64,000 bases of DNA from Vibrio splendidus (GCF_001557875.1 NZ_LNRF01000007.1:62001-126000); one strand, 5' to 3'. Counted from the first letter of the stretch, positions 19,685 to 31,822 are shown. Notes: a model not told the origin generated them from the sequence alone. A program made the numbers and translations.

Positions 19685-19990
19685 TTACCAGCTAGCCTTA
19701 CGAAGACCCGGAATCTCGCCTTTCATGCAAGCTTCACGAACCTTAATGCGGCTTAGACCGAATTTACGTAGGTAACCGTGTGGACGACCAGTTTGGTTGC
19801 AACGGTTGCGCTGACGTGATGCACTTGAATCACGTGGAAGAGATTGCAGTTTAAGAACCGCATTCCAACGATCTTCTTCAGATGCGTTTACATCGCTAAT
19901 GATAACTTTTAGCGCAGAACGCTTTTCAGCGAACTTAGCTACTAGTTTTGCACGTTTAGCTTCACGTGCTTTCATTGATTGTTTAGCCAT
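19685..19990 (-). CDS. rpsN: 30S ribosomal protein S14
   Basis: The start is fixed at [20 protein letters not shown], giving 101 aa; a longer open frame upstream overlaps rplE and has no family support. This is the long, zinc-free type of S14: the CxxC zinc ribbon is absent and the C-terminus is [20 protein letters not shown]. It sits 16 bp after rplE. Confidence 0.98.
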   Translation of the reverse strand: MAKQSMKAREAKRAKLVAKFAEKRSALKVIISDVNASEEDRWNAVLKLQSLPRDSSASRQRNRCNQTGRPHGYLRKFGLSRIKVREACMKGEIPGLRKASW

Positions 19991-20006
19991 AACAGTAACC
20001 CTACCC

Positions 20007-20546
20007 TTACTTACGGAATGGGAAGTTAAAGGCAGCCAGCAGAGCTCGGCCTTCCTCATCGGAACCCGCAGAAGTCGTGATAGTGATATCAAGACCGCGG
20101 ACACGATCGACTTTATCGTAGTCGATTTCCGGAAAGATGATTTGCTCGCGAACGCCCATGCTGTAGTTACCGCGACCGTCAAAAGACTTAGCGCTAACAC
20201 CACGGAAATCACGTACACGTGGAAGTGCGATAGAGATTAAACGCTCTAAAAATTCCCACATGCGCTCACCACGCAAGGTTACTTTACAACCAATTGGGTA
20301 GCCTTCACGAATTTTGAAACCAGCTACAGATTTACGCGCTTTAGTGATAAGTGGCTTTTGACCAGAGATCGTTGCCATATCAGCTGCTGCGTTTTCTAGC
20401 AGTTTCTTATCGTTGATTGCTTCACCAACGCCCATGTTTAGGGTGATTTTCTCAATCCTAGGGACTTGCATGACGCTTGTGTAGCTGAACTCTTTGGTAA
20501 GCTCAGCGACTACAGACGACTTGTAGTAATCATGCAGTTTCGCCAT
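20007..20546 (-). CDS. rplE: 50S ribosomal protein L5
   Basis: The 179-aa protein starts [20 protein letters not shown] and contains the L5 signature [19 protein letters not shown]5 binds 5S rRNA and contacts P-site tRNA through a flexible loop. In E. coli this junction region of the mRNA is the S8 repressor target. Confidence 0.99.
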   Translation of the reverse strand: MAKLHDYYKSSVVAELTKEFSYTSVMQVPRIEKITLNMGVGEAINDKKLLENAAADMATISGQKPLITKARKSVAGFKIREGYPIGCKVTLRGERMWEFLERLISIALPRVRDFRGVSAKSFDGRGNYSMGVREQIIFPEIDYDKVDRVRGLDITITTSAGSDEEGRALLAAFNFPFRK

Positions 20547-20570
20547 AGTAGAACTCCAAATTACTTCTAA

Positions 20571-20888
20571 TTAGTTAGAAACAGTTTCGCCGTTAGATTT
20601 GAAGAAACGAACTTTCTTGCCATCTTCGATACGGAAACCGATACGGTCTGCTTTACCAGTAGCCGCGTTAAAAACAGCAACGTTAGAAGCATCAATAGCT
20701 GCTTCTTGTTCAACGATGCCACCTTGTTGACCTAGAGCCGGAACCGGCTTTTGGTGTTTCTTAACAAGGTTGATGCCTTCAACGATAACTTTACCAGTTG
20801 TCAGAACCTTAGTTACTTTACCTTTCTTGCCTTTATCTTTACCAGCAAGAATGATTACTTCGTCATTACGACGGATTTTAGCTGCCAT
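20571..20888 (-). CDS. rplX: 50S ribosomal protein L24
   Basis: The 105-aa protein has an N-terminal KOW motif ([20 protein letters not shown], about 5-24). L24 initiates large-subunit assembly and lies at the exit-tunnel mouth. It is 11 bp after rplN. Confidence 0.99.
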   Translation of the reverse strand: MAAKIRRNDEVIILAGKDKGKKGKVTKVLTTGKVIVEGINLVKKHQKPVPALGQQGGIVEQEAAIDASNVAVFNAATGKADRIGFRIEDGKKVRFFKSNGETVSN

Positions 20889-20899
20889 ATTGCCGCTCC

Positions 20900-21271
20900 T
20901 TACAGAACTTCAGGTGCTAGTGATACAATCTTCATGAATTTCGCGTTACGAAGTTCACGAGTCACAGGACCAAAGATACGTGTGCCGACTGGTTGCTCAG
21001 TAGTGTCATTTAACAATACACAAGCATTACTGTCGAAGCGAATGACAGAACCGTCTGGGCGACGAACGCCTTTACGGGTGCGCACTACTACCGCCTTCAG
21101 AACATCACCTTTCTTTACTTTACCGCGAGGAATCGCTTCCTTCACTGTAACCTTGATGACGTCACCGATATGTGCATAACGGCGGTGAGAGCCACCCAGA
21201 ACCTTAATACACATTACCTTGCGCGCGCCAGAGTTATCTGCTGCGTCAAGTGTACTTTGCATCTGGATCAT
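20900..21271 (-). CDS. rplN: 50S ribosomal protein L14
   Basis: The 123-aa protein begins [20 protein letters not shown] and has the [11 protein letters not shown] stretch of L14, which forms bridges with 16S rRNA and binds the silencing factor RsfS. It is the first gene of the spc operon, separated from rpsQ by 162 bp that carry a terminator and a new promoter. Confidence 0.99.
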   Translation of the reverse strand: MIQMQSTLDAADNSGARKVMCIKVLGGSHRRYAHIGDVIKVTVKEAIPRGKVKKGDVLKAVVVRTRKGVRRPDGSVIRFDSNACVLLNDTTEQPVGTRIFGPVTRELRNAKFMKIVSLAPEVL

Positions 21272-21300
21272 TGTTAGTGCTCCGCTAAATATTAAAACTA

Positions 21301-21349
21301 GACCCTCTCGGGTCGGGCTGCCTCTTTAAAAGGGACGCGAATTGTACCA
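21301..21349 (-). promoter_or_regulatory. spc-operon promoter and short leader hairpin
   Basis: On the minus strand an extended -10 (TGG-TACAAT, 21349-21341) is followed by a GC-rich discriminator (TCGCGTCCC), as in stringently controlled ribosomal promoters. No clear -35 is seen, which the extended -10 can tolerate. The leader contains a perfect gaccc/gggtc hairpin (21301-21305 / 21310-21314). Confidence 0.65.
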
Positions 21350-21370
21350 CCCTTTTTTTAAATTGGGTAG

Positions 21371-21411
21371 ACAAAAAACAAGCGGCTCCAAAAAATTATT
21401 TGGAGCCGCTT
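21371..21411 (-). terminator. S10-operon terminator (after rpsQ)
   Basis: agcggctcca (21381-21390) pairs perfectly with tggagccgct (21401-21410), and the A-tract at 21373-21378 gives a U-run on the minus strand. It separates the S10 and spc transcripts. Confidence 0.9.
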
Positions 21412-21433
21412 ATAAGTTATAGAATTACAAAGA

Positions 21434-21688
21434 TTAAATCTTCGCTTTTTCTAGAACTTTAACCAATGTCCAAGACTTAGTCTTAGACAGAGGACGACAC
21501 TCAGCGATTTCAACTTTGTCGCCTAGGCCACAAGTGTTGTCTTCGTCGTGTGCGTGTACTTTAGTCGTGCGTTTGATGAACTTACCGTAAATTGGGTGTT
21601 TTACAGTGCGTTCAATAGCAACAACGATAGACTTGTCCATCTTGTCGCTTACTACACGGCCTTGCTGGATGCGGTTAGTTTCGCTCAT
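21434..21688 (-). CDS. rpsQ: 30S ribosomal protein S17
   Basis: The 84-aa OB-fold protein has [20 protein letters not shown] and [15 protein letters not shown], both conserved in S17. S17 is a primary binder of the 5' domain of 16S rRNA. It is the last gene of the S10 operon, its ATG abutting the rpmC stop. Confidence 0.99.
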   Translation of the reverse strand: MSETNRIQQGRVVSDKMDKSIVVAIERTVKHPIYGKFIKRTTKVHAHDEDNTCGLGDKVEIAECRPLSKTKSWTLVKVLEKAKI

Positions 21689-21879
21689 TATGCGCCTGCC
21701 TTTTCAGTCAAAACAGTTTTCACACGTGCGATGTCACGGCGTACAGCTTTTAGAGTATGAGTTTGCTGTAGTTGACCAGTTGCAGCTTGCATGCGCAAGT
21801 TGAACTGTTCACGTAGCAAATTCAATAGCTCAGCGTTAAGCTCTTCAACGTTCTTTTCGCGTAGATCTTGTGCTTTCAT
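21688..21879 (-). CDS. rpmC: 50S ribosomal protein L29
   Basis: The start is the ATG at 21879, whose A is shared with the TGA stop of rplP (TGATG); a GTG one codon earlier is also in frame. The product [20 protein letters not shown] is the L29 helical hairpin, 63 aa. L29 sits at the tunnel exit, a docking site for trigger factor and SRP together with L23. Confidence 0.97.
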   Translation of the reverse strand: MKAQDLREKNVEELNAELLNLLREQFNLRMQAATGQLQQTHTLKAVRRDIARVKTVLTEKAGA

Positions 21880-22289
21880 CACATCACCTGCTTAGTTACA
21901 AAAGTAGTTTTAACAGGCAGTTTACGTGCCGCTAGGCGGAACGCTTCACGTGCCAACTCTTCAGGTACGCCATTCATCTCGTACATAACTTTGCCTGGTT
22001 GGATTTGAGCAACCCAGTACGCAACTGAACCTTTACCTTTACCTTGACGAACTTCAAGAGGCTTTTCAGTAATCGGCTTGTCTGGGAATACACGGATCCA
22101 GATTTGACCTTGACGCTTAATGTGACGTGTCATAGCACGACGTGCCGCTTCGATTTGACGTGCAGTCAGACGACCACGGCCAACAGCTTTAAGACCGAAT
22201 TCGCCGAAGCTTACTTCAGTACCTTTAGCTAGACCACGGTTACGACCAGTCATAACCTTGCGGAACTTAGTACGTTTTGGTTGTAGCAT
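21879..22289 (-). CDS. rplP: 50S ribosomal protein L16
   Basis: The 136-aa protein starts [20 protein letters not shown] and has the [20 protein letters not shown] stretch containing the arginine that is hydroxylated by RoxA in E. coli. L16 lies beside the A-site and is needed for peptidyl-transferase maturation. It overlaps rpmC by one base. Confidence 0.99.
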   Translation of the reverse strand: MLQPKRTKFRKVMTGRNRGLAKGTEVSFGEFGLKAVGRGRLTARQIEAARRAMTRHIKRQGQIWIRVFPDKPITEKPLEVRQGKGKGSVAYWVAQIQPGKVMYEMNGVPEELAREAFRLAARKLPVKTTFVTKQVM

Positions 22290-22300
22290 CGTTCGACTCC

Positions 22301-22999
22301 TTACTTACGGCCTTTACGCTGCTTCTTAGGCTTATCGCCTTTTGGCTCTACTGCGTTAGCAGCTGGCATACCGCCTAGAATCTCACCTTTGAAGATCCAA
22401 ACTTTAATGCCGATCACACCGTATTGAGTGTGAGCCGAAGAAGTTGCGTAATCAATGTCTGCACGTAGAGTGTGTAGAGGCACACGGCCTTCACGGTACC
22501 ACTCAGAACGTGCGATTTCAGCACCGCCAAGACGGCCGCCTACTTGTACTTTGATGCCTTTAGCGCCTAGACGCATAGCATTTTGTACCGCACGCTTCAT
22601 TGCACGACGGAACATAACACGACGCTCTAGTTGAGACGCGATGCTATCAGCTACAAGCTGACCATCTAGCTCAGGCTTACGTACTTCAGCGATGTTAATT
22701 TGCGCTGGTACACCTGCGATTTTAGCTACAGCTGCGCGTAGCTTCTCTACGTCTTCACCTTTCTTACCGATAACAACGCCAGGACGAGCAGTGTGAATAG
22801 TCACACGGATGCTCTTAGCTGGACGCTCGATAACGATACGAGATAATGATGCTTTTTGTAGTTCCTTTGTAAGGAACTGACGTACCTTGAAGTCGCCGTC
22901 TAGGTTGTCAGCGAATTCGTTGGTATTAGCAAACCATGTAGCATTCCAAGGCTTAACGATGCCAAGACGAATACCATTAGGATGTACTTTCTGACCCAT
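22301..22999 (-). CDS. rpsC: 30S ribosomal protein S3
   Basis: The 232-aa protein starts [20 protein letters not shown], has a KH domain ([14 protein letters not shown]) and the C-terminal [13 protein letters not shown] region. S3 lines the mRNA entry channel and, with S4 and S5, has helicase activity. Confidence 0.99.
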
Positions 23000-23017
23000 T
23001 GCTTACTCTCCTAGTCT

Positions 23018-23350
23018 TTAGCGATCTGCTACAACAATAGTGATGTGGCTTGAACGCTTCAAGATACGATCCGCACGACCTTTAGCACGAGGCATAATAC
23101 GCTTCATGATAGGGCCCTCATCTACGAAGATTTTAGCGACATTTAGATCGTCGATATCTGCACCTTCGTTATGTTCCGCGTTAGCGATAGCTGACTCAAG
23201 AACCTTCTTAACTAATACAGCAGCTTTTTTGTTGCTGAAAGTTAGAATTTCTAGAGCTTGGTCTACCGACTTACCGCGAATTTGGTCTGCAACTAAGCGA
23301 GCTTTCTGTGGAGAAATACGAGCAAAGTTATGTTTAGCTAAAGCTTCCAT
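23018..23350 (-). CDS. rplV: 50S ribosomal protein L22
   Basis: Two ATGs lie in tandem. The second (23350) is chosen because GGAG is 6 bases upstream of it and it yields the usual 110 aa ([20 protein letters not shown]). The long beta-hairpin ([13 protein letters not shown]) reaches into the exit tunnel, where changes affect macrolide and arrest-peptide sensitivity. Confidence 0.98.
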   Translation of the reverse strand: MEALAKHNFARISPQKARLVADQIRGKSVDQALEILTFSNKKAAVLVKKVLESAIANAEHNEGADIDDLNVAKIFVDEGPIMKRIMPRAKGRADRILKRSSHITIVVADR

Positions 23351-23360
23351 CATCTACTCC

Positions 23361-23651
<291 letters not shown>

Positions 23652-23658
23652 TTATAAA

Positions 23659-24483
23659 TTATTTAGTGCGACGACGTACGATGTACTTGTCAGTGCGCTT
23701 GTTCTTACGAGTCTTGAAGCCCTTAGTAGGAACGCCCCAAGGAGAAACTGGGTGACGACCACCAGATGTGCGGCCTTCACCACCACCATGTGGGTGATCC
23801 ACCGGGTTCATTACTACACCACGTACGGTTGGACGTACGCCGCGCCAGCGTGAAGCACCAGCTTTACCAAGTTCACGTAGCATATGCTCAGAGTTACCAA
23901 CTTCACCGATCGTTGCACGACCTTCAGAAAGTACTTTGCGCATCTCACCAGAACGTAGACGGATAGTTACGTATGCACCATCGCGAGCGATGATTTGAGC
24001 ATAAGCACCAGCCGAACGAGCTAGTTGAGCACCTTTACCAGGCTTAAGTTCAACACAGTGTACAGTAGAACCTACTGGGATGTTGCGCATCGGCAGAGTG
24101 TTACCTGCTTTGATTGCAGCATCTACGCCAGATTGAATCTGGTCGCCTGCGTTAACACCTTTAGGTGCAATGATGTAACGACGCTCACCGTCTGCGTACA
24201 GAACTAGAGCGATGTTAGCACTACGGTTTGGATCGTATTCTAGACGCTCAACTTTCGCTGGGATGCCATCTTTAGTACGTTTGAAGTCAATTACACGGTA
24301 ATGGTGCTTATGACCACCACCGATGTGACGTACTGTAATACGACCGTTGTTGTTACGACCACCGTTCTTAGAGTTTTTCTCTAGAAGTGGTGCGTATGGC
24401 TTACCCTTGTGTAGGTCAGCGTTAACAACTTTAACGACGTGACGACGACCAGGGGAAGTCGGCTTACATTTAACAATAGCCAT
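23659..24483 (-). CDS. rplB: 50S ribosomal protein L2
   Basis: The 274-aa protein has the central SH3-like and OB domains and the invariant C-terminal stretch [20 protein letters not shown], whose histidine lies near the peptidyl-transferase centre. L2 is needed for subunit association. It is 14 bp after rplW. Confidence 0.99.
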   Translation of the reverse strand: MAIVKCKPTSPGRRHVVKVVNADLHKGKPYAPLLEKNSKNGGRNNNGRITVRHIGGGHKHHYRVIDFKRTKDGIPAKVERLEYDPNRSANIALVLYADGERRYIIAPKGVNAGDQIQSGVDAAIKAGNTLPMRNIPVGSTVHCVELKPGKGAQLARSAGAYAQIIARDGAYVTIRLRSGEMRKVLSEGRATIGEVGNSEHMLRELGKAGASRWRGVRPTVRGVVMNPVDHPHGGGEGRTSGGRHPVSPWGVPTKGFKTRKNKRTDKYIVRRRTK

Positions 24484-24497
24484 TTTTACTACTCCTG

Positions 24498-24800
24498 TTA
24501 TTCCGCGCCGCCAACGAAGTCAAGATCTTGACCTTCTTTCAAAGTAACGTAGGCTTTTTTCACGTCTGAACGACGGCCTTCACGCATACCTTGACGTTTG
24601 GTCTTACCCTTTAATACAAGAGTATTTACAGACTTAACTTCAACTTCAAATAGCTTTTCTACAGCTGCTTTGATCTCTTTCTTAGTTGCATCTTTAGCTA
24701 CTTTGAAAACGATAGTGTTCGCTTTCTCAGCTGCCATAGTTGCTTTTTCAGAGATGTGCGGAGCACGTAGAACTTTTAAGATACGCTCTTCAGTGATCAT
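24498..24800 (-). CDS. rplW: 50S ribosomal protein L23
   Basis: The 100-aa protein has the L23 core ([37 protein letters not shown]). L23 is the main docking site at the tunnel exit for trigger factor and SRP. The start overlaps the rplD stop by 4 bp, so the two are translationally coupled. Confidence 0.99.
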   Translation of the reverse strand: MITEERILKVLRAPHISEKATMAAEKANTIVFKVAKDATKKEIKAAVEKLFEVEVKSVNTLVLKGKTKRQGMREGRRSDVKKAYVTLKEGQDLDFVGGAE

Positions 24801-25399
24801 GCTAGCATCTCCTCAACTTGCTTAACTGCGTCAGCAGTCATTAGAACCTTGTCGAAAGCGATTAGTGATACTGGATCAACACCAGCAACATCACGTGCAT
24901 CTACTTTGTATAGGTTACGAGCAGCTAAGAATAGATTTTCATCTACTTCGCCAGTCACAATCAGAACGTCGCTTAGCTCAAGCTCTTTAAGCTTAGCTAC
25001 AAGTTCTTTTGTTTTTGGTGCTTCTACAGAGAAGTTATCAACAACGATTAAACGCTCTTGACGAACTAGCTCAGAAAGAATGCTCTTCATAGCACCGCGG
25101 TACATTTTTTTGTTTACTTTTTGGCTGTGATCTTGTGGTTTCGCAGCAAAAGTAACACCACCTGTACGCCAGATTGGGCTACGAATTGTACCAGCACGTG
25201 CGCGGCCAGTACCTTTTTGACGCCATGGCTTAGCGCCACCGCCAGATACTTCAGAACGAGTCTTTTGAGCACGAGTACCTTGACGAGCACCTGCTGCATA
25301 TGCAACAACTACTTGGTGTACAAGAGCTTCGTTGAAGTCACGTCCGAAAGTAGTCTCGGAAACAGTTAGTGCATCAGCACCTTTAACCATCAATTCCAT
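24797..25399 (-). CDS. rplD: 50S ribosomal protein L4
   Basis: The 200-aa protein is closely similar to E. coli L4 ([20 protein letters not shown]; the tunnel loop around [20 protein letters not shown]). In gammaproteobacteria L4 also represses its own operon by acting on the S10 leader; the long leader upstream of rpsJ fits that scheme. Confidence 0.99.
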   Translation of the reverse strand: MELMVKGADALTVSETTFGRDFNEALVHQVVVAYAAGARQGTRAQKTRSEVSGGGAKPWRQKGTGRARAGTIRSPIWRTGGVTFAAKPQDHSQKVNKKMYRGAMKSILSELVRQERLIVVDNFSVEAPKTKELVAKLKELELSDVLIVTGEVDENLFLAARNLYKVDARDVAGVDPVSLIAFDKVLMTADAVKQVEEMLA

Positions 25400-25415
25400 T
25401 ACTTACTCCTAGACG

Positions 25416-26045
25416 TTATGCTTTAACAGCAGGTTTTACGATCACGTTTCCGCCTGTTGAGCCCGGTACTGCACCTTTAATAAGGAGTAGATTGCGCTCA
25501 GCGTCAACACGTACGATCTCTAGGTTTTGAGTCGTTACACGCTCAGCACCCATGTGACCTGCCATTTTCTTGCCTTTAAACACGCGGCCTGGAGTTTGAC
25601 ATTGGCCAATTGAACCCGGTGCGCGGTGAGACAAAGAGTTACCGTGAGTCATATCTTGAGTAGAGAAGTTCCAACGCTTGATAGCGCCTTGGAAGCCTTT
25701 ACCTTTAGATGTACCAGTAACGTCTACTTTTTTAATTTCGTTGAAAAGTTCTACGTTTAGCTCAGCGCCAACTTCAAACTCTTCGCCGTTTTCTAAACGG
25801 AATTCCCAAAGACCGCGACCTGCTTCTACACCCGCTTTCGCGAAGTGACCAGCTTCAGGTTTAGTTACACGGTTAGCTTTCTTAGCACCAGTAGTTACTT
25901 GGATTGCTGCGTAGCCGTCTGTCTCAAGAGTTTTAACTTGAGAAATACGGTTCGCTTCAACCTCAACAACAGTTACTGGGATAGAAACGCCTTCTTCAGT
26001 AAATACGCGGGTCATACCCACTTTACGTCCGACTAGACCAATCAT
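25416..26045 (-). CDS. rplC: 50S ribosomal protein L3
   Basis: The 209-aa protein starts [20 protein letters not shown] and has [20 protein letters not shown] near the glutamine that PrmB methylates. L3 is an early assembly protein whose loop approaches the peptidyl-transferase centre. It is 14 bp after rpsJ. Confidence 0.99.
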
Positions 26046-26059
26046 TATTCTTATCTCCC

Positions 26060-26615
<556 letters not shown>

Positions 26616-26622
26616 GCGATGC

Positions 26623-26650
26623 ATTATACAGATCACACTTTAGTATGCAA
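26623..26650 (-). promoter_or_regulatory. S10-operon promoter
   Basis: On the minus strand TTGCAT (26650-26645), a 16-bp spacer and a perfect TATAAT (26628-26623), with a GC-containing discriminator GCATCGC. It lies between the tuf terminator and the S10 leader. Confidence 0.65.
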
Positions 26651-26739
26651 GTAGTGTTGGAAAAATAATCGGAATTTATTGGAAGTTGATTTTGTATCGA
26701 GAGGGAAGAAGATAGATGGAAGGTAATATTTCTTTCGAG

Positions 26740-26770
26740 AAAACAAAAGGGAAGCCGAAGCTCCCCTTTT
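26740..26770 (-). terminator. tuf / str-operon terminator
   Basis: On the minus strand an 11-bp stem (26770-26760 with 26755-26745, one G-U) closes on a TTCG loop and is followed by a U-rich tract. It ends the str operon 48 bp after tuf. Confidence 0.9.
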
Positions 26771-26817
26771 CAGATGCGCGCTCTTCTAATGAAGAGTGTG
26801 CAAAAATCTAAATGCTA

Positions 26818-28002
26818 TTAAGCGAAGATTTTAGCTACAACACCAGCACCAACTGTACGGCCACCTTCGCGGATTGCGAAACGTAGACCTTCGTCCATTG
26901 CGATTGGAGCGATTAGCTCAACAGTCATTTGAACGTTGTCACCTGGCATTACCATTTCTACGCCTTCTGGTAGAGTGATGTCGCCTGTTACGTCAGTTGT
27001 ACGGAAGTAGAACTGTGGACGGTAACCTTTGAAGAAAGGAGTGTGACGGCCGCCTTCGTCTTTAGAAAGTACGTATACTTCAGACTCAAACTTAGTGTGT
27101 GGGTTGATAGAACCTTTCGCAGAAAGTACTTGACCACGTTCAACGTCATCACGCTTAGTACCACGTAGAAGTGCACCAACGTTCTCACCTGCACGACCTT
27201 CGTCAAGCAGTTTACGGAACATTTCAACACCAGTACAAGTAGTAAGAGTAGTCTCTTTGATACCAACGATTTCTACTTCGTCACCTACACGTAGGATACC
27301 GCGCTCGATACGACCAGTTACAACAGTACCACGACCTTGGATTGAGAATACATCTTCAATTGGTAGTAGGAACGGTTGGTCAACTGCACGCTCTGGCTCA
27401 GGAATGTAAGAATCTAGTGCTTCTGCAAGCTCAACGATCTTGTCTTCCCACTGCTTCTCGCCGTTTAGTGCGCCAAGTGCAGAACCTTGGATAACTGGTA
27501 GGTCATCACCTGGGAAGTCGTATTCAGAAAGAAGTTCACGAACTTCCATCTCAACTAGCTCAAGTAGCTCTTCGTCATCAACCATGTCACATTTGTTCAT
27601 GAATACGATGATGTAAGGGATACCAACTTGACGACCAAGTAGGATGTGCTCACGAGTTTGAGGCATAGGGCCGTCAGTCGCAGCAACAACTAGGATACCG
27701 CCGTCCATTTGTGCAGCACCAGTGATCATGTTTTTAACATAATCCGCGTGTCCTGGACAGTCTACGTGTGCGTAGTGACGTGCTGGAGTGTCGTACTCAA
27801 CGTGAGAAGTTGCGATTGTGATACCGCGCTCACGCTCTTCTGGAGCGTTATCGATAGATGCGAAATCTTTAGCAACACCGCCGTATACTTTTGCAAGAGT
27901 AGTACAGATAGCAGCAGTTAGAGTTGTTTTACCGTGGTCAACGTGGCCGATAGTACCAACGTTTACGTGCGGTTTCGTACGTTCAAATTTTTCTTTAGAC
28001 AC
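26818..28002 (-). CDS. tuf: Elongation factor Tu
   Basis: The 394-aa GTPase delivers aminoacyl-tRNA to the ribosome. Its motifs are GHVDHGKT (19-26), [11 protein letters not shown] (switch II, around 81-91) and NKCD; the C-terminal beta-barrel domains follow. The start codon is GTG, as in enteric tuf genes, with GGAAGGA upstream. The gene is last in the str cluster. Whether a second tuf exists elsewhere cannot be judged from this window. Confidence 0.99.
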   Translation of the reverse strand: MSKEKFERTKPHVNVGTIGHVDHGKTTLTAAICTTLAKVYGGVAKDFASIDNAPEERERGITIATSHVEYDTPARHYAHVDCPGHADYVKNMITGAAQMDGGILVVAATDGPMPQTREHILLGRQVGIPYIIVFMNKCDMVDDEELLELVEMEVRELLSEYDFPGDDLPVIQGSALGALNGEKQWEDKIVELAEALDSYIPEPERAVDQPFLLPIEDVFSIQGRGTVVTGRIERGILRVGDEVEIVGIKETTLTTCTGVEMFRKLLDEGRAGENVGALLRGTKRDDVERGQVLSAKGSINPHTKFESEVYVLSKDEGGRHTPFFKGYRPQFYFRTTDVTGDITLPEGVEMVMPGDNVQMTVELIAPIAMDEGLRFAIREGGRTVGAGVVAKIFA

Positions 28003-28068
28003 AATCGTGTTCCTTCCTAGTTATGATTCGCCACGTTCATTATTGAGCGAGACGCGCCAGAAATTGCT

Positions 28069-28097
28069 ATTTTATGCGCCAACTCTCGTTAGCGCAA
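28069..28097 (-). promoter_or_regulatory. Candidate internal promoter for tuf
   Basis: In the 147-bp fusA-tuf gap, on the minus strand, TTGCGC (28097-28092), 17 bp, TAAAAT (28074-28069). It would let tuf be made in excess of the rest of the str operon. The -35 match is partial. Confidence 0.5.
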
Positions 28098-28149
28098 TAT
28101 TTGGACGCATTGTTCTTTCAAAAAATGAAAAAAAATGCCTTCCTTTTGT

Positions 28150-30246
28150 TTAACCACGCTCTGCAATGATTGCTTTTGCAACATTGTTAGGCACTTCAGC
28201 GTACTCACTAAACTCCATAGAGTAAGAAGCACGACCTTGTGTCGCAGAACGTAAATCAGTTGCGTAACCGAACATGACAGACAACGGAACTTGTGCACGA
28301 ATTATCTTCAGGCCAGCTGTCCCCTCGTCCATACCTTCGATGATGCCGCGACGACGGTTAATATCGCCAACAACGTCACCCATCCAGTCTTCTGGAGTAG
28401 TTACTTCAACTTTCATCATAGGCTCAAGCAAAACTGGTTGCGCTTCAAGTGCACCCGTTCTGAAAGCCATAGAGGCAGCGATTGTAAACGCCATCTCACT
28501 TGAATCTGTTTCATGGTAAGAACCATCATATAGTGTAGCTTTGATATCCAAAACTGGATAGCCAGCAAGCACACCATTGTTCATCTGCTCTTCAACGCCT
28601 TTAGCGACTGAAGCAATAAACTCTTTCGGTACGATACCATTGGCAATTTCATCCACAAAGACAAAGCCTTCGCCAGCTTCTGATGGTTCCAGTTTCAGCC
28701 ATACGTGACCGTACTGACCTTTACCACCATGTTCACGGATAAATTTACCTTCCGCTTTCGCAGTACCACGAATAGTCTCACGGTAAGCCACTTGCGGGTT
28801 ACCAACGTTGCAGTTGACGCTAAATTCACGCTTCATACGGTCAACGATGATATCTAAGTGTAGTTCACCCATGCCAGAAATCAGAGTCTGGCCAGTTTCC
28901 GCATCCATATCAACGCGGAACGATGGGTCTTCTGCTGCTAGTTTACCTAGAGCGATAGTCATTTTATCTTGATCAGCTTGAGAACTTGGCTCTACAACGA
29001 TCTGAATAACTGGGTCTGGGAACTCCATGCGCTCAAGAACAATCTTATGGTTCTGATCACAAAGGGTTTCACCAGTAGTCACATCTTTCAGACCAATAAT
29101 GGCTGCGATGTCACCTGCTCGTACTTCTTTTACTTCTTCACGCTTGTTTGAGTGCATTTGAACAATGCGACCTAAGCGTTCACGTTGTTTCTTCACAGAG
29201 TTGTAAGCTGTTTTACCGCTTTCAACAACACCAGAGTAAACACGGATGAAAGTTAAAGTACCAACGAATGGGTCTGTTGCAATCTTAAATGCTAGCGCTG
29301 AGAACGGTTCTTTGTCGTCTGCGTGACGCTCTGCTTCATTCTCGTCTTCATCGATACCTTTAATTGCAGGGACATCGACTGGAGAAGGAAGGAAATCAAC
29401 AACTGCATCTAGAACAGCTTGTACACCTTTGTTTTTGAATGCACTACCACAAGTAGCAAGTACGATTTCATTATTAAGGGTACGAGTACGAAGACCTTGT
29501 TTGATTTCAGCTTCTGTTAGTTCACCTTCTTCAAGGTACTTATCCATCAGCTCTTCATTTGCTTCTGCAGCAGCTTCAACAAGTTCTGTACGATATTCTT
29601 CAGCCATTTCTTGCATGTCTGCAGGAATATCTTCGTACGTGAAAGTCATGCCTTGGTCAGCTTCGTTCCAGTTAATTGCCTTCATCTTGATAAGATCAAC
29701 AACGCCTTGGAAATTTTCTTCAGCACCAATGTTCAGTTGAATTGGAACAGGAGTTGCGCCTAGACGGTCCTTGATCTGTTCAACTACGCGCAAGAAGTCT
29801 GCGCCAGTACGGTCCATTTTATTAACGAAAACCATACGTGGAACTTGGTACTTATCAGCTTGACGCCATACTGTCTCTGACTGAGGTTCAACACCAGATG
29901 AGCCACAGAACACAACAACTGCACCATCAAGTACACGCAGAGAACGTTCTACTTCGATTGTGAAGTCAACGTGTCCAGGAGTGTCGATGATGTTGATACG
30001 GTGGTCCGAGAACTGAGCTTCCATACCACGCCAAAACGTAGTGGTTGCTGCTGAAGTGATCGTAATACCGCGCTCTTGCTCTTGCTCCATCCAGTCCATG
30101 GTTGCTGCACCATCGTGAACTTCGCCGATTTTGTGAGAAAGACCGGTATAGAACAGAATACGTTCACTTGTGGTTGTTTTACCTGCATCTACGTGAGCAA
30201 CGATACCGATATTACGGTATTGCTCTATAGGAGTTTTACGAGCCAC
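28150..30246 (-). CDS. fusA: Elongation factor G
   Basis: The 698-aa translocase GTPase carries AHVDAGKTT (17-25), the [17 protein letters not shown] switch II region and [10 protein letters not shown], then the EF-G domains II-V. It drives tRNA-mRNA translocation and, with RRF, ribosome recycling. The start is GTG with AGAGGAT upstream. The 166-bp gap to rpsG is unusually structured (see the separate entry). Confidence 0.99.
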   Translation of the reverse strand: MARKTPIEQYRNIGIVAHVDAGKTTTSERILFYTGLSHKIGEVHDGAATMDWMEQEQERGITITSAATTTFWRGMEAQFSDHRINIIDTPGHVDFTIEVERSLRVLDGAVVVFCGSSGVEPQSETVWRQADKYQVPRMVFVNKMDRTGADFLRVVEQIKDRLGATPVPIQLNIGAEENFQGVVDLIKMKAINWNEADQGMTFTYEDIPADMQEMAEEYRTELVEAAAEANEELMDKYLEEGELTEAEIKQGLRTRTLNNEIVLATCGSAFKNKGVQAVLDAVVDFLPSPVDVPAIKGIDEDENEAERHADDKEPFSALAFKIATDPFVGTLTFIRVYSGVVESGKTAYNSVKKQRERLGRIVQMHSNKREEVKEVRAGDIAAIIGLKDVTTGETLCDQNHKIVLERMEFPDPVIQIVVEPSSQADQDKMTIALGKLAAEDPSFRVDMDAETGQTLISGMGELHLDIIVDRMKREFSVNCNVGNPQVAYRETIRGTAKAEGKFIREHGGKGQYGHVWLKLEPSEAGEGFVFVDEIANGIVPKEFIASVAKGVEEQMNNGVLAGYPVLDIKATLYDGSYHETDSSEMAFTIAASMAFRTGALEAQPVLLEPMMKVEVTTPEDWMGDVVGDINRRRGIIEGMDEGTAGLKIIRAQVPLSVMFGYATDLRSATQGRASYSMEFSEYAEVPNNVAKAIIAERG

Positions 30247-30270
30247 GGTTGAATCCTCTTATTAGAGACT

Positions 30271-30403
30271 TAGGGACTATTGCTATGCCTAGATTATGCG
30301 TTAAAAGCGATGCTTCGCTAAAAATTGCTTGCCCTAGAAATAGCAATAGTTCCTAGCATAAGCATAGGAACTAAAGAAGTGCTGCAAGGAACCTTGCAGC
30401 ACT
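30271..30403 (-). promoter_or_regulatory. rpsG-fusA intercistronic structure with alternative pairings
   Basis: On the minus strand a near-perfect hairpin follows the rpsG stop (30402-30392 with 30389-30379). Next, segment 1 (30373-30365) pairs with segment 2 (30355-30347) over 9 bp. Segment 2, extended to 30340, instead pairs with segment 3 (30286-30271) over 16 positions with one mismatch. A small agcga/tcgct hairpin plus U4 (30319-30303) lies between segments 2 and 3. Such exclusive pairings are typical of attenuators; the function here is inference. Confidence 0.55.
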
Positions 30404-30412
30404 AAAAAGGTA

Positions 30413-30883
30413 TTACCAACGGTAATGTGCGAACGCTTTGTTTGCGTCAGCCATGCGGTGAACGTCTTCACGTTTCTTAACCGCAGTACCTTTGTTCTCA
30501 GACGCGTCTAGCATTTCAGCAGCTAGGCGTTGAGCCATAGATTTTTCACCACGCTTACGCGCAGCTTCAACTACCCAACGCATAGCAAGAGCGTTACGGC
30601 GAACCGGACGAACTTCTACAGGTACTTGGTAAGTTGAACCACCTACACGGCGAGATTTAACTTCTACCGCTGGGCGAACATTTTCAAGAGCTTCTTCAAA
30701 TACAGCTAAGTGGTCTTTACCAGACTTCTCAGCCATTGAATCTAGTGCAGTGTAAACGATTTTTTCTGCAGTAGATTTCTTTCCGTCAACCATAAGGATG
30801 TTAACGAATTTTGCCAGCAATTCAGATTTGAACTTAGGATCTGGAAGGATCTTACGCTGACCTATTACGCGACGACGTGGCAT
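30413..30883 (-). CDS. rpsG: 30S ribosomal protein S7
   Basis: The 156-aa protein starts [20 protein letters not shown] and has the [20 protein letters not shown] signature. S7 nucleates the head of the small subunit, binds the E-site region and in E. coli represses str-operon translation at the rpsL-rpsG junction. That junction is 106 bp here. Confidence 0.99.
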   Translation of the reverse strand: MPRRRVIGQRKILPDPKFKSELLAKFVNILMVDGKKSTAEKIVYTALDSMAEKSGKDHLAVFEEALENVRPAVEVKSRRVGGSTYQVPVEVRPVRRNALAMRWVVEAARKRGEKSMAQRLAAEMLDASENKGTAVKKREDVHRMADANKAFAHYRW

Positions 30884-30989
30884 GGATATTCTCCGTTGTC
30901 TTCTTCAGGTTTTTTCCAAAACTTTTCAGAATAATAAATAAAATAGTGTTTGGCCTTACTTAACGCTTTCTTTAAAAAAAGAAAATGCA

Positions 30990-31367
<378 letters not shown>

Positions 31368-31412
31368 CTAGCTCCTGAAATTTACTTGAAAGTAAGCTTT
31401 GTGAAAAATCTA

Positions 31413-31474
31413 TCCCTAATCACAAGTCGTAATTAGGGACGCAAAATTCTATTCAGCAGTGGGAGGTGTGTCAA
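31413..31474 (-). promoter_or_regulatory. str-operon promoter with a hairpin at the transcript 5' end
   Basis: On the minus strand a perfect TTGACA (31474-31469), 17-bp spacer and TAGAAT (31451-31446) precede a GC-containing discriminator (TTTGCGTCC). Transcription should start near 31440. A perfect 8-bp hairpin, tccctaat/attaggga (31439-31432 with 31420-31413), then lies at the very 5' end of the mRNA, followed by ATTTTTC. Confidence 0.85.
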
Positions 31475-31546
31475 GAAATATACAGATCTTTTTTAGCCGT
31501 CTAGAGCTCAGGATGGTCTCTTTTTAACCAAACTGATAAAAGACGC

Positions 31547-31822
31547 TTACCAAGTCACTGATTTGTCGTTCAAAACCGTCAGTTTAACGAAGCCATCGAA
31601 GTCAACTTGATCAATGGTACTTGAGACAAGTAGTTGTAAACCTCGGCTATCGAGATCTGGTTTTAACACCGACACCTGCTCTACTGCGCAGATTTGAGTG
31701 AATAACTCATGATTAGGAAGGCAAACATACACTGTATCTTCCACCAAAAGGAACTGGTCCTGTGGCTGAGAATAGGTCAATGCAAGTTTAAGTTTGTCGA
31801 CTGATTTTACGATATGAAGCAT
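31547..31822 (-). CDS. tusB: tRNA 2-thiouridine synthesis protein TusB
   Basis: The start is set at MLHIVKSVDKLKLALTYSQP (91 aa), with GGGGA upstream; a longer open frame would overlap tusC. TusB joins TusC and TusD in the hexamer that relays sulfur from TusA through TusE to MnmA for 2-thiouridine at the tRNA wobble base. It is the last gene of yheO-tusDCB, just before the str promoter, as in E. coli. Confidence 0.92.
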   Translation of the reverse strand: MLHIVKSVDKLKLALTYSQPQDQFLLVEDTVYVCLPNHELFTQICAVEQVSVLKPDLDSRGLQLLVSSTIDQVDFDGFVKLTVLNDKSVTW

